From Alligator mississippiensis (taxonomy: Eukaryota; Chordata; Crocodylia; Alligatoridae), in the NCBI RefSeq assembly GCF_030867095.1, contig NC_081824.1:239904719-239968718 (forward strand): 64,000 bases of DNA, in the 5' to 3' direction. This document shows positions 46,829 through 57,375 of the stretch, one piece after another. How positions within the stretch are numbered: position 1 is the first letter of the stretch; the number at the start of each line of letters is the position of its first letter. The notes beneath the pieces are model-generated. The model did not search any database, had not been told where the DNA came from, and saw nothing but the letters and a program-made list of their open reading frames with translations. The position numbers and the translations under genes are program-made.

Positions 46829-47945
46829 GTCATAGACTTCATAGATTTAATAGATTTTAGGGTTGGAAGGGACACATTAGATCATCAAGTCCGTCCCCCT
46901 GCCCTGGGCAGGAAAGAGTGCTGGGGTCAGATGACTCCAGTCAGGTGTTTGTCTAATCTCCTCTTAAATACCTCCAAGGAAGGGGACAGCACCACCTCCC
47001 TTAGAAGCATATTCCATATTTTGGCAACCCTCACTGTAAAGAATTTTTTCCTGATGTCCAGTCTAAATTTGCTCTCCCTCAGTTTGTGGCCATTGTTTCT
47101 AGTTACCCTGATAGGCACCGTGGTAAACATTGTATCCCCTATTTCCTGCTGTCCCCCCCCCCCCCCCCCCCCCCCCCGTTGAGTTTGTAGATGGCCACAA
47201 GCTCACCTCTCAGCCGTCTCTTGTGGAGGCTGAAGAGATTCAGGTTCCTCAATTGGTCCTCATAGGGCTTTTTCTGTAGGCCTTTAACCAAATGGCTGGC
47301 CCTCCTCTGAACCCTTTCCAGGTTATCTACATCCCTCCTGAAGTGCAGTGCTCAAAACTGGATGCAGTACTCCAGCTGCGGCCTGACCAACACTGCATAG
47401 AGGGCAGTGCACTGCATCACCTCCCTAGACCTGTTTGTGATGCACCCATTTATTTAAGAAAGAGTGTGGTTAGCTTTACTTATTACTTCATCACATTGGT
47501 GACTCACGTTCATTTTGGAGTTGACTACGACTCTGAGATTCCCTTCCACAGTTGTGCTACAGGCTACAGGAGTGTTGATGATTCTTCCTCCCTAGGTGCA
47601 ACACATGACACCTATCTTTGTTAAACTGCCTCCTATTCTGTTCTGCCCAGTTCCCCAGCCTGTCCAAATCTGCCTGGATCTGTTCCCTGCCCTCTTGTTT
47701 GTTTACTTCCTTCAATAGTGTCATCTGTAAGCTTGAACAGGGTGCTTTCTATTCCCATGTCCAAGTCACTAATGAAGATATTGAACAGTACCGGTCCCAG
47801 GACAGGGCCTTGGGGGACTCTTCTGCCCACATTTCTCCAGGTAGAAACTGACCCATCCACCAGCACTCTCTGGGTGCGTCCCATAAGCCAATTTTCCACC
47901 CACCGAACTATGTAATAATCTACATTGCAACTGTTTAGTTCTGAT
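46829..47945 (-). mobile_element. CR1 LINE 3' fragment with an expanded C/G run
   Basis: On the minus strand it starts before the reverse transcriptase [17 protein letters not shown] block (about 47,899) and reads [20 protein letters not shown] and FKLTDDT (catalytic box, degenerate). The C-terminal region follows, then the 3' end (TRNNGHKLRESKFRLDIRKK at about 47,106-47,047) and a CTATGAAGTCTATGACTCC-like tail near 46,829-46,856. A 25-base C run at 47,153-47,177 breaks the frame. Damage is heavy. Confidence 0.88.
47153..47177 (+). repeat. Poly-C run of 25 inside CR1
   Basis: A pure C run in a place where other CR1 copies have only a few Cs (CTGCATCCCC type text). It looks like slippage expansion after insertion. 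Confidence 0.9.
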
Positions 47946-48445
47946 GACAGAATGTTGGTTTCAGAGAACCAACTTGCGACAAGTCAGATGCCTTCTGCAA
48001 GAAGGTGCTAGGCCACATGGAGTGGTTGGTAGACATGGCCACATGGTCCCATGTTGATTCCAAGAAGTCACAGGACTTGATAAGTGATGTCTTGAAGCAG
48101 TTGCCGAAGTTCCTCTTTAAAAAGTGGGTACTACCCGTAAAAGGACAAAGTAGCTCCGCTCAACTTGCCTCTGTCCAGGAGGTAGCCAGAAGCATTACAG
48201 CTTAACCTGTTCCCTCAAACACAGTGCAGTATTATCCTGGCTTTCTGCATCTGGCTCCATAACTTTGAAGGGATGGCAAAATTGCCCTGTCACACTGCTG
48301 AGTTGGGGAGGGGAGTTTCATTCATTTTTTGGTTTTACTTTTTCCCCATGTTTCTGCCTGACACTTTTCCTGGGTGCTTGCTGCATGGGGCGAGGTGGGG
48401 GGGGGGGGGGCAATCTCTCATGCAAAGGTACACAGGGGGGCTGCC

Positions 48446-49160
48446 TGGGTCACCCGTCACAAGTCTGGCTGGCCTGCACACCAGCATTTTACCATGGCAG
48501 CACCCACTCTGCAAAGTCACTTTGGAGGCCAGGTTGTTTCTGATTTGACCTCCGTCAATTTGGAGAAGGGAAGCATCCTAACATTCCCATCAAGTGTAAG
48601 TGCTGTGTTGCCTCTCACAAGTCTGGTTTTCACACAAGCATTTTGCCAAAGCCAGACACTTTGCAAAGCCACCCAAAGTGGCTGATCCCTGCCCAGTCTT
48701 TCATGCCCATGGCAGGGGGTGGGTTGGCTGTGTCACCTCTCACAAGCCTGGTTTGCACACAAGCATTTGGCCAAGGCACTTTGCAAAGGCACCCAAAGGG
48801 AATAATCCTTGCCCAGTCTTTCCTGCCTATGGTGGCAGGGTAGCTGTGTCGCCCCTCACAAGTTTGGTTTGTACACAACCATTTTTCCAAAGCCAGATAC
48901 TTTGCAAAGGCACCCAAAGGGGCTCGTCTCTGCTCAGTCTTTTCTGCCTATGGGCTGGGAGCGGTGGCTGTGTCATTCCTGACAAATCTGACTTGCACAC
49001 AAGCATTTGGCTAAGGCAGGCACTTTGCCATGCCACCCAAAGGGGCTGATCCCTGCCCAGTTTTTCCTGCCTATGAGGGGGCTGGCTGTGTTGCTCCTCA
49101 CAATCTGGCTTGCAGACAAGCATTTGGCCAAGGCAGGCACTTTGCAAAGGCACTTTCCCA
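48446..49160 (+). repeat. Minisatellite-like tandem array, unit about 120 bp, about six copies
   Basis: Unit starts with CTGTGTYRCYYCTCACAAG-like text occur at about 48,603, 48,728, 48,844, 48,968 and 49,085, with a degenerate first unit near 48,446. Each unit continues with TTGCACACAAGCATTTGGCC, then ACTTTGCAAAGGCACCCAAA, then CCCTGCCCAGTCTTTCCTGC. Spacing is 116-125 bp. The overlapping open frames here (for example 48,600-49,049) are repeats of repeats, and no protein is proposed. Confidence 0.9.
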
Positions 49161-50370
49161 CCTTTTTTCATGCTCTTTTCCAGCCTGGCATCAAATTGTC
49201 TGGTGTTTTTTTAATGCCAAAATGAGGAGGGTGGAGGATGAGTGTGGAACCTGCGCCACTCAAGACCTATAAATTGGGGGAGCAATGGGCAATCATTGAG
49301 AGAGGTTTGAGGTGCCTGAGAGACAGCAGCACACCAGAGGCAGAAGGACTCAGCCCAGTTGGGAGAGTTGCCCCTGAGGGGCAATGGAATATGAATGCAG
49401 TGGTCGAAGAGAGTGCAGGCAGCTGAAGTTGGGTGCAGTGACACTTGGAGTGCAGGATGAGAGCTGCTTTGCAATGTGGGTCTTGAAAGAGGACATCGCA
49501 ACGTGCTTCACAAGTGGCACTTTTACACATTGGTAAATGACACCTGACACTTGGCTGTGCCCTGGGTTGGGGGAGAGCAGGGTGGTAAGGGGCATTGTTT
49601 ACTTCAACTTTCATGTCAATTGGGTTAGTGGATTTTTGGGTCATGAAGGAAGGTACATGAGGTGCAAAAGAGGTCCACACAGGAGGCACTGCATGGTGGT
49701 TTTCCAATAAAAATTCCTATGCTCTTTCTATGTTCCCTCCCTCCTATTTTTAGCTCCCATTGCTACGCTGCATGCTGCTTCTGCTGGTGACAACAGGCAA
49801 AAGAGAAGAACCCATTTACAAAGCCTGAGAAGGATGCCTGACACCACTTCCTTCTGTATTGTCTCAACTGGCAATGCTGGCAATGTCACACTGCCAGGTG
49901 CCTATCGCTACTGGTATTATCCTTAGATTCATTATGCTCAAAAAAATTGCATGAGAAATGAGCATTATGATTAGTTTCGGTAGTAAACAGTGCATGTTTA
50001 AAAACGTACCCTCTCTCCACCATGATGTACAGAGTTTACAGACAAAAAAGAGGCCTTATATTTCATTTTAATATTAACATGCTAGTATTTATCCATGATT
50101 ACAATGTTTTTGTCTCTGGTCAAGCTAAGAACAGTCTATGCTGTGTGTGTGAGCCATCCTTCCAGGGCTGACTGTTGCTCAGCCTACCAACCTACAGTGT
50201 GCAAGATTTTGAAATGGTAAAAAATTACAAATATTCAGGTAGTCCAACCAGCTACTTACTCAAATATCCTACATTACTGTTTTGAAAGATACAATGTTCC
50301 TTTTATTTTTATTTGGCTTATAACCCCATTTTTTACTTAAATGTATTTCGTGATGTAGGCTCAGTGTACT

Positions 50371-50698
50371 CACAAGATACAAAGGAGCACAAAGTCATTT
50401 ATTGGTGCTGGCTGGGCTAGAAATGGCTGAGTGTTGCCAAAGAATTAGAATGCAGTATTGGTATTGGGGTAATGTCTTTTCCTAATATTAAGCAGTAATA
50501 ACAACAATAATAATAATGTGGGACTCCTCTGGTGCCTGACCAAAGATCTGGGGTGCTGGACTGGGAGCCTATTTCCTAATGATTGTGCTCTTTTGTATCT
50601 TGTGAGGACAATGAGCCCAAGTAATGTAACTGATAATAACAATACTCCGGGCACCATGTCTTAGTAATGATTGTGCTCCTTAGTAGCTTGTGGAGTGC
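50371..50698. repeat. Three copies of a 27-bp motif, one inverted
   Basis: CACAAGATACAAAGGAGCAC at about 50,371 reappears inverted at about 50,583-50,608 (GTGCTCTTTTGTATCTTGTG) and again at about 50,667-50,691 (GTGCTCCTTAGTAGCTTGTG). This could be the arms of a small inverted-repeat element plus a duplicated end. Confidence 0.65.
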
Positions 50699-50738
50699 AA
50701 CCATCTCTGGTCTGTCTATTACACTATACATTTTTTAA

Positions 50739-50744
<6 letters not shown>

Positions 50745-50794
<50 letters not shown>
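50745..50794. repeat. (AC)n(AT)n compound microsatellite
   Basis: About 12 AC units followed by about 12 AT units, read directly. Confidence 0.95.
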
Positions 50795-50959
50795 TACACA
50801 CTATAAGTCCTTTCTACTGCCTACTTGGTCTCAGATCCCTATTGGGTCTATAATTTTAATGACACACATTCTGCATACGTGTCCATATCTAACTTGCTCT
50901 TGTTTGGGTTTATTAAAGGAAAGAGTGTCTTCAGAGAAAGGGCAATGGTTACTTAGAGT

Positions 50960-51265
50960 AAATCTTCATTCCAGAATTAAAATATTCCATCCCATTCTCA
51001 AAAGTTATAGCCCCATGAAAAACTGCCCTCCCTCCTGCTTGCCTGCTGCTTGGCTTGGCTAGGTGCATCTTAGCATCCAGGCATGGTGCTTGGGCAAAGG
51101 GCCTCCCTCCTGCTTGCCTGCTGCCTGGCCTGGTTTGGTGTGTCTTAGCACTAACCACAGTGCTTGGGCAAAGGGCCTCCCTTCCTCTTCACCACTGGTA
51201 TCTTCATTTCAGAATTAAGATATTCCACCCCATTCTGAGAGGTTACAGTCCCATGGAAAACTGCA
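50960..51265 (+). repeat. Duplicated block around a tandem pair
   Basis: ATCTTCATTCCAGAATTAAA with AAAACTGC about 45 bp later (50,960-51,024) recurs at 51,201-51,265 with about 12 changes. Between them, two units of about 80 bp share CCTCCTGCTTGCCTGCTGC and GTGCTTGGGCAAAGGGCCTC. Confidence 0.8.
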
Positions 51266-51785
51266 CCATTGCTTTACCATCAATCAGAAAATCAATCAAA
51301 TTAATCAAATTAATCAGTCTAATCATCAATCTAATAATCAATCTAATAATCAATCCCTACATTTTCTAAAGTGCTCATAGACTACTGTAGTATGCGTGCC
51401 TTTAAAAATCAGTTTTGCTACAATACAGTTTTTCCAAGAACTTTTTTTTCCCAGATCGTCTTTGGTCTGGTTGTAATTTTGGAATTGGTACTGACCACAA
51501 AGATGCTTCAACACTTGACTACCAAGGACACTCTATCCCCTCCCCCCCCCCCCCTCCCCAGTTTGCAATATGGGTTGCTCCTACATTTGTTAAGTGCAAG
51601 GATAACTAACTAACATTTCAATTTCCATTTCAATTCCCATCAAGGGACACCAAGCCTACTATTGAGACTCCCTTGAGGGCACCTAATTTATTGTGATTTA
51701 GCAATCAAAAAATCTGTCAATCATAGATGGTACTTCATGCTGAGGAGGTCCTACCTTTTGAAAACATACCTACACACATACATAC

Positions 51786-54609
51786 ATAGATACTAGGGGT
51801 GTGCGAAGCGGGCTCTATTCGATTTGGATTTGGCCCGAATCAGGGACAGTGATTCGATTAATTAATTTGGATCACTGTCCCTGATTCGATTTGGCTGAAT
51901 CTGAACCTGAAGATTCAATGCTGATTTGGAGAATCAGTGATTCAGACAGACACAGCTTTAAATGTTTTTTCTACATACCTTGAAGTACCAATGCATCTTG
52001 TGAACACTGTGATGCTGGGGTGCATGGAGCATCCCACAGGAGTGTTGTGGGGCCCTCCATATGCTCAGTGGTGTTACACCTCAGCTCTGTATTCTTGGGC
52101 AACCCTGGCACGGGATGCAGTCTGTCTGACTCACAAAGGACTCATCCCCCCCCCCCCCGCCCTCCCCTCCTCTACATAAACGAAACTGATTAAGATGCAG
52201 TGAGAGACGCACCTAAAACTCTCCAGATAAGGGTGATAAGAGTGAACAACTGCCCTCGGTCTCATTTGCATCTGAGATGGAACCAGATGACCATTCATTT
52301 ACATGAGAGATGGAAAACAGAAAGCCTGAAGCAGAGACTGCAGTGAATTCTGGGACCAGAGAAGCAGGAGAGCACTGCATGATGGGGAATCTGTGCTTCC
52401 AATGTTAATCAACCCATGTTCACACACACCCAGCTCAGCATTTATCAGACCAGTTCTAATCTGGATTTGCTAAGGACTTTTCTCCCCCCCAGACACACAC
52501 GCACAGCTCTAAGTTTAATAGGCATCTCGGGCCGTACATTCCCCGGTCCCACTATGGGAGGCCTATTTAAATTTGATTGACTAAAACTCGGTTGCCGGGT
52601 TAGGGAATGCTGAGGCAAGAGACCGAGTCCGAGGGGGTATGGGCAACATTTGAACAATGGTTAGGGGTTCATCACAGCATCCAGCCTGCTGGAGCCCTAA
52701 TCCCAGGTGTTGTTGTATCTTTCCCGAGATGACTGGTGGAAGTCCTCTCCACAAAAGGTTATGAGCACCCCAATAATTGCTTTACATCTGGAAAAGTCAT
52801 GCTAAGCTGAGGCTTGTGCACAACAAGTAAAAATCCAAAATCCTGATGCTGCAAGCTATCTATTGTTCCTGAAGAAACCATGAGATATCCCATCAGGATA
52901 TCTGCCATCCATAGGAATCTCAAGCTGGCTCCCAAGTATTTGGGTTACTCCCTAATCTTAAGTGTTTCCTGATTATCAATCAGTTTCCTGAGATGGTCCA
53001 AACCAGATAACCCCTTGTCAATAGAAAAGACAATGATTTACACTACTGAGGGTGCTTCGAAGCAGCTGAACTGAGGGTATAAAAATCTGTAAGTGTGTGT
53101 GCTTAAAAAAAGAAAGAAAGAAAGAAGAAGAAGAAGCAGGAGGAAAGAAAGAAAAGGAAAGAAGAAGAAGACTCCTGTGCTGACACCATCACCTGTCATT
53201 CTTGGGACGCTGGAAGAACAGATCGTCTCTCTCTTCAAGGATTGTGCTACGGACTGTGCCTGTCAGCTTTGTAGCCTGAGTACCGTGGATTAGGTGAGAT
53301 TACAGCGTTCTCTCTTCTCTCTAGGCATAAACTTCTGAACCTGAACTGTATCAGTTAAGCTTGAGCTAAGTTTCCCCAAATACTTAGTGAAACCAGGGTA
53401 GTATTGTCATTGTTTGTGTTTGTTTTTCTTTTGCATGTCTATTACTACTAGTACTATTATATATTTCATATGCTTAGCAATAAATAACTTTTATAGGCAA
53501 ACTGGTAGTAATTGGGTATATTTTTCCTTCTCTGCTTCTTTTTCCTCCTGTGCTCTGCAGCAACGCTTCTTTTACCTATGCTAAAGATCCCTGTGAAGCC
53601 TAAATTATTGTGGGGTTTGCTCATCAAGAGGCCAAAGATTGGGACGTGCTGAGTTTGAAACACATAAGGGGATCAGCTTGTACAGGCTGATTGACCCAGT
53701 TTGACTCAGATGTGCCCTTATGAACTGAATGCTGGCCCATGAGGGTGTCAGCTGGACACCCAGCCGGATTCAGAGGGATTCTGTTTACCTGTGTGCTTGT
53801 GTTTGACTGCATTTTATTGTTGCTCTTATGAACTGATTCTTGGCATATGAGGGTGTCAGCCTGTCCATGCTGATCAGCCCGGCCAGGTCAGGCGTGTCAC
53901 GTTAATGTGTGTGTGTTTGTGTGTATGACTGATTTGGTGACTAGAGGAACCCAGTCCCATTGAGATTGAGTCCTGCAAGATAGCTCCACTGGGGGTGAGG
54001 GCTTGCAGAAGGGAGAAATACAGCTCCGTATAGTAACACAAGCAGCACATTGACAGAATCACCAAGACCCTAGAAACTATCCCTAATAAATGAGCACACC
54101 CCAAAGTAATGGGCAAATTTGGTAACAGTGGTGAACCCAGAAGTGGACCAGAAGTACTTCTGGGTCTGCTGGGGGGCTTCCCCACACCTCAGCGATTGGC
54201 TGTGGGGGGACCCTGGGTGCCTCCCCAGACCCAGGAGGCACCAGTCACTGAGCTGGGAGGGCTCAGGGGAGGTCCCCCATGTGCTCCCCAGTGGACCCAG
54301 AAGTGGACCAGAGCATGCTGGGGAGCCCCCCACACTTCTGTGGAACACTCCATCCACCCCAGCATTGCAGCATTCATGATCCTCTTGCTACGTAGAGGTA
54401 TGTAGAAAAAACATTTAAAGCTGTGTCTGTGTTCAAATTGCTGAATCTTTCCAAAACTATCCAAATCAATTTGGAGGGTTCAGATTCAGTTTGGAGAAAT
54501 TAAAGGGTTCTCTGATTCAATTTGGATTCAGAGATTCAGCCAGTGAATCGGGCTGAATCTCTGCCAAATTAAATCAGGGACCGAAGCTTCGCACAGCCCT
54601 AATACATAC
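51786..54609 (+). mobile_element. hAT-type MITE of about 750 bp, interrupted by an LTR
   Basis: The element body is 51,794-54,601. It starts TAGGGGTGTGCGAAGC and ends, in reverse complement, TAGGGCTGTGCGAAGC. Flanking 8-mers ATAGATAC and ATACATAC differ at one base, as expected for an old 8-bp duplication, though the flank is CATA-rich so chance cannot be excluded. Inner inverted arms match too: ACAGCTTTAAATGTTTTTTC near 51,951 is inverted near 54,420. With the 2,056-bp LTR (52,072-54,127) and one copy of its 4-bp duplication removed, about 748 bp remain, without coding capacity. Confidence 0.85.
52068..54131 (+). mobile_element. Solo LTR (2,056 bp), same family as 21,224-23,290
   Basis: The LTR body is 52,072-54,127, starting TGTTACACC and ending GGTAACA. 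It is flanked by the 4-bp duplication GTGG (52,068-52,071 and 54,128-54,131). A TATAAAA box is at 53,078-53,084 and AATAAA signals are near 53,479 and 54,083. A purine-rich stretch lies at 53,105-53,170. Imperfect tandem units of about 110 bp occur at 53,660-53,890 (CTTATGAACTGA repeated). By eye the last 470 bp agree with the other copy at about 97 percent. No internal region is present. Probable class I ERV by duplication length, and young. Confidence 0.88.
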
Positions 54610-54744
54610 ATACATGGACACACATGCTAATCAAGCGACGTTCTCATCAAGGGAAAAATCTGTCAGTTTAGAGACAGTACTCCTGCTTGGTCTCAGGGAC
54701 AGGGCCTGCCTGCTTTGAATTCAGGTGAGGTGAGGTCCCTCCTT

Positions 54745-54809
<65 letters not shown>

Positions 54810-56248
54810 GAGGGCATCACTATTTCAGCTGTGCTGTGAATAACAGTTCAATTTCTTGTGATTATTTCAGTTGTGATATGAATAATATTTCAAGCTATTG
54901 TGATTCCCATTGGAAATAACATTTAAATCTATTGTGATTTCCTAATCAAAATAGCACTTACATACATACATACACACATGCACACTCACACTAATTTATT
55001 GTGATTTAGCAATCAAAAATCTGTAAATCGAAATCTGTGAATTCCCCCCCCCGGGCTAGTTGGTTCTCTTTCCTACTGCATACTGATCATGTCTCAGCAA
55101 ATGAACAAGCCCTTCACATTGGTAGACTTGCCATATGGGTTGCTTCTCCATTTCTTAAGTGCTAGGGCAACTCGTATTTCAATTTCTTATGATTATTTCA
55201 TCTGCAATATAAATAACATTTCAATCTATTGTGATTCCCCATTGGAAATAGCATTTCAATCTATTGTGATTTTCCAATTAAAAATCCATAGAGACATTTG
55301 TTTCTCAGTGAATGCTTGGATTCAGACACATGCAAATCATTTATGTTTTTACTATTGAAAAGAAAAATAAAAAGGTAAATAAAAACCTTAAATGATTGTT
55401 AAAAAAGAATGATTCACGTGACTCCTGTCTTTTATGAAACTACATGCAAAGCTCTGAGCAACAATTTGCAAAGCTGTTCCTGAGCTGTTGCTGAGCACCA
55501 GCAGTTGACAAGGACCCCAATGACACTATTCCATCCCCACCTCCCCCAGCCAGTGACCACTACATTGCCCAGCATGCATGCATGCAGCTGCCTCATCATG
55601 CCCAAGAATTAGGCTCATAATACATGGAAGAGTTGCTAACTGTCCTCTTTCAAATGTTAAGGAAGGTTCTCCCATGCCTCCTGCTGCAGTATTGCAGCTT
55701 GCTGCTTTTTCTTGTCTGTCAGACTTGGGATGGGGCACTCTCTGTTGGGGTGGAGGGGGGGCAAGTCTTTCTTGAAAAAAGGTGCTGCACCCTCAGATTT
55801 GCCAGGATTGTTGTACATTGGGATTAGGGATAAACCAAGCATTGGACAAGCATTTGACCTCCCATAACAGTCCACCCTGCAAATTTTTCTAGTGATGTCA
55901 TCACTCCATAACCCCCACTCCCAAACAAAGGATCCCCATGCTGTGATGGGTGGGTGCGGTCATCAACTCTCCCACCCCACCCAGCCCAGAACAGCATGGA
56001 CTGCCATTCATGCCAATCTGCCTATGAAAGAAAACACTCCACACAACTGACAAAATGTCAAATCTTTATTTTATAAGTAAGGTGCATTTACATTATTCAT
56101 TTTATCAAAAAGGCATCATTTAAAAAAAATTCTAGATAATAAGTGAATTAAAGAACATTTCAAAAATTGTTCAATTAATAGAAAAATTGGAAAATAGAAA
56201 AAAAGTACAAAAACAATGTTGGGATTTTCCTCTCCAGCACCTCTATAA
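54610..56248. other. Spacer with a CA repeat and low-copy duplicated segments
   Basis: The CA repeat lies at 54,748-54,806. Text CAATTTCTTGTGATTATTTC with TCTATTGTGATT near 54,850-54,945 recurs near 55,180-55,275. TTATTGTGATTTAGCAATCA near 54,996 matches 51,691, and ATATGGGTTGCTTCTCCAT near 55,132 resembles 51,570. No gene is recognised. Confidence 0.55.
54748..54806. repeat. (CA)n microsatellite
   Basis: About 29 uninterrupted CA units read directly. Confidence 0.95.
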
Positions 56249-57375
56249 CTTTACAGTAGGGCTTCAACTTCCACTTCAATGTTTTGACAGAACAGTGTTT
56301 CATTTCGAGTTTTGTTTCATTTCTAAATCATTGTTCTGTTCCCTTTGGTTGAAACAGTTTTGCTGTTTCAACTCTGTTTTGAGGTTTTGCTCATAGGTTA
56401 TAATGGAGAAGCATGAAACAGCTTATAACTTTGTGACTTCTTGTCTCATTCTGATGAAACTTTCAGAGATAGTAGCCCCTTCTAAGGGCATGAAGTTTGC
56501 CAAGTTTCAGGGAGATCAGTGCAGGGGTTTCTAGGAAACTGTACATGAGGCTGCTGACCAGTAGAAGCTGGGGAGCAGGAGCAGCACCCTGGGATCCAGA
56601 AGGCAGATTGGGGGCCCACAGCCCTGGGAGGAGTCCAGAAGAGCCCTCTGAAGCTCTCCCAGGGGTGCGGGTGGGTCCCCAATCTGCCCACCGGATCACA
56701 AGTGGCTGCTCCTGCTGCATGGGATGCAGTGCTGGGGAACTGAGCCTGGCTGGGGGAAGTTCCTCCCCCAGTCGGGCTGAGTTCCCAGCCCCTTGCAGCA
56801 CTGGGGAACTCAGCCCAGCTGGAGGAGGCTCTTCTAGCATCCCGGCTGAGTTCTCCAGTACTGCAAGGAGCTGGGAACTCAGCCTGGCTGGAGGAGACAC
56901 TTCTCTCAGCCAGGCTGAGTTCCCCAGCACTGGAGCCACTGGGAACTCAGCCCAGCAGTGGGAGGCACTTCCCTCAGCCAGGCTCAGCTCCCAGTGTCTT
57001 GCAGCCTGCTGGTGGTAGGCGCCGGCTCTGTCCATGGGGCTGGCAGAGCCAATCAGGGCGCAGCCTGGTGCCAGGAGGCAGGCAAAGCCACCGCTGCACT
57101 TTGATCAGCTCTGCCAGCCTCATGGAGTGCAGTCTGTTGGCAGGAGGCAGGGAGAGCCATGGTTGTGCTCCCCATTGGGCTGAGCCACATGGGGTTGCAG
57201 CCCTGGCTCTTCTCTGTCTCCCACCACCTGGCTGGCTGCTTCAAAATTCTAAATGTTTTGACACTATTTTGAAGCCCTTTGTTTCATTTCAATTTCACCA
57301 TTTTGAGCTCAAAATGAGTTGAAACAGCGTCCAAATGAAACAGCCGGTAAAATTTCACACAGCTCTACTTTACAG
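56249..57375. mobile_element. Non-autonomous hAT-type element of 1,111 bp with perfect 8-bp target duplication
   Basis: The element body is 56,257-57,367. The left end reads TAGGGCTTCAACTTCC; the right end, in reverse complement, reads TAGAGCTGTGTGAAAT. Flanks are a perfect CTTTACAG duplication (56,249-56,256 and 57,368-57,375). Subterminal TTTCATTT and TTGAAACAG motifs occur on both sides in inverted sense. The centre is GC-rich and holds an array of inverted units (listed separately). No transposase is encoded; the open frames over the array (for example 56,463-57,035 minus) reflect the repeats. Its right end resembles that of the hAT transposon at 16,226 (GGGCTGTGCGAAA). Confidence 0.87.
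56735..57000. repeat. Array of alternating inverted 18-bp units (hairpin array)
   Basis: GGGAACTCAGCCTGGCTG-type and CAGCCAGGCTGAGTTCCC-type units alternate about four times with short loops. Starts lie near 56,735, 56,778, 56,814, 56,854, 56,875, 56,917, 56,939 and 56,977. Adjacent units can pair into successive stem-loops in single-stranded DNA or RNA. Confidence 0.85.

Larger units (their letters stand above)
49161..51785. other. No recognised gene; several local repeats
   Basis: Contains a repeated 27-bp motif (50,371-50,698), an AC/AT microsatellite (50,745-50,794), a duplicated block (50,960-51,265) and a C run near 51,544. Open frames are short and lack domains. Confidence 0.5.

Noticed and set aside
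48265-49225. Overlapping open frames of 60-149 codons read as proteins
   Set aside because: They lie over the tandem array and repeat the same text; no domain or start context.
56463-57035. 190-codon minus-strand frame and 173-codon plus-strand frame
   Set aside because: Both come from the GC-rich hairpin array inside a non-autonomous element.
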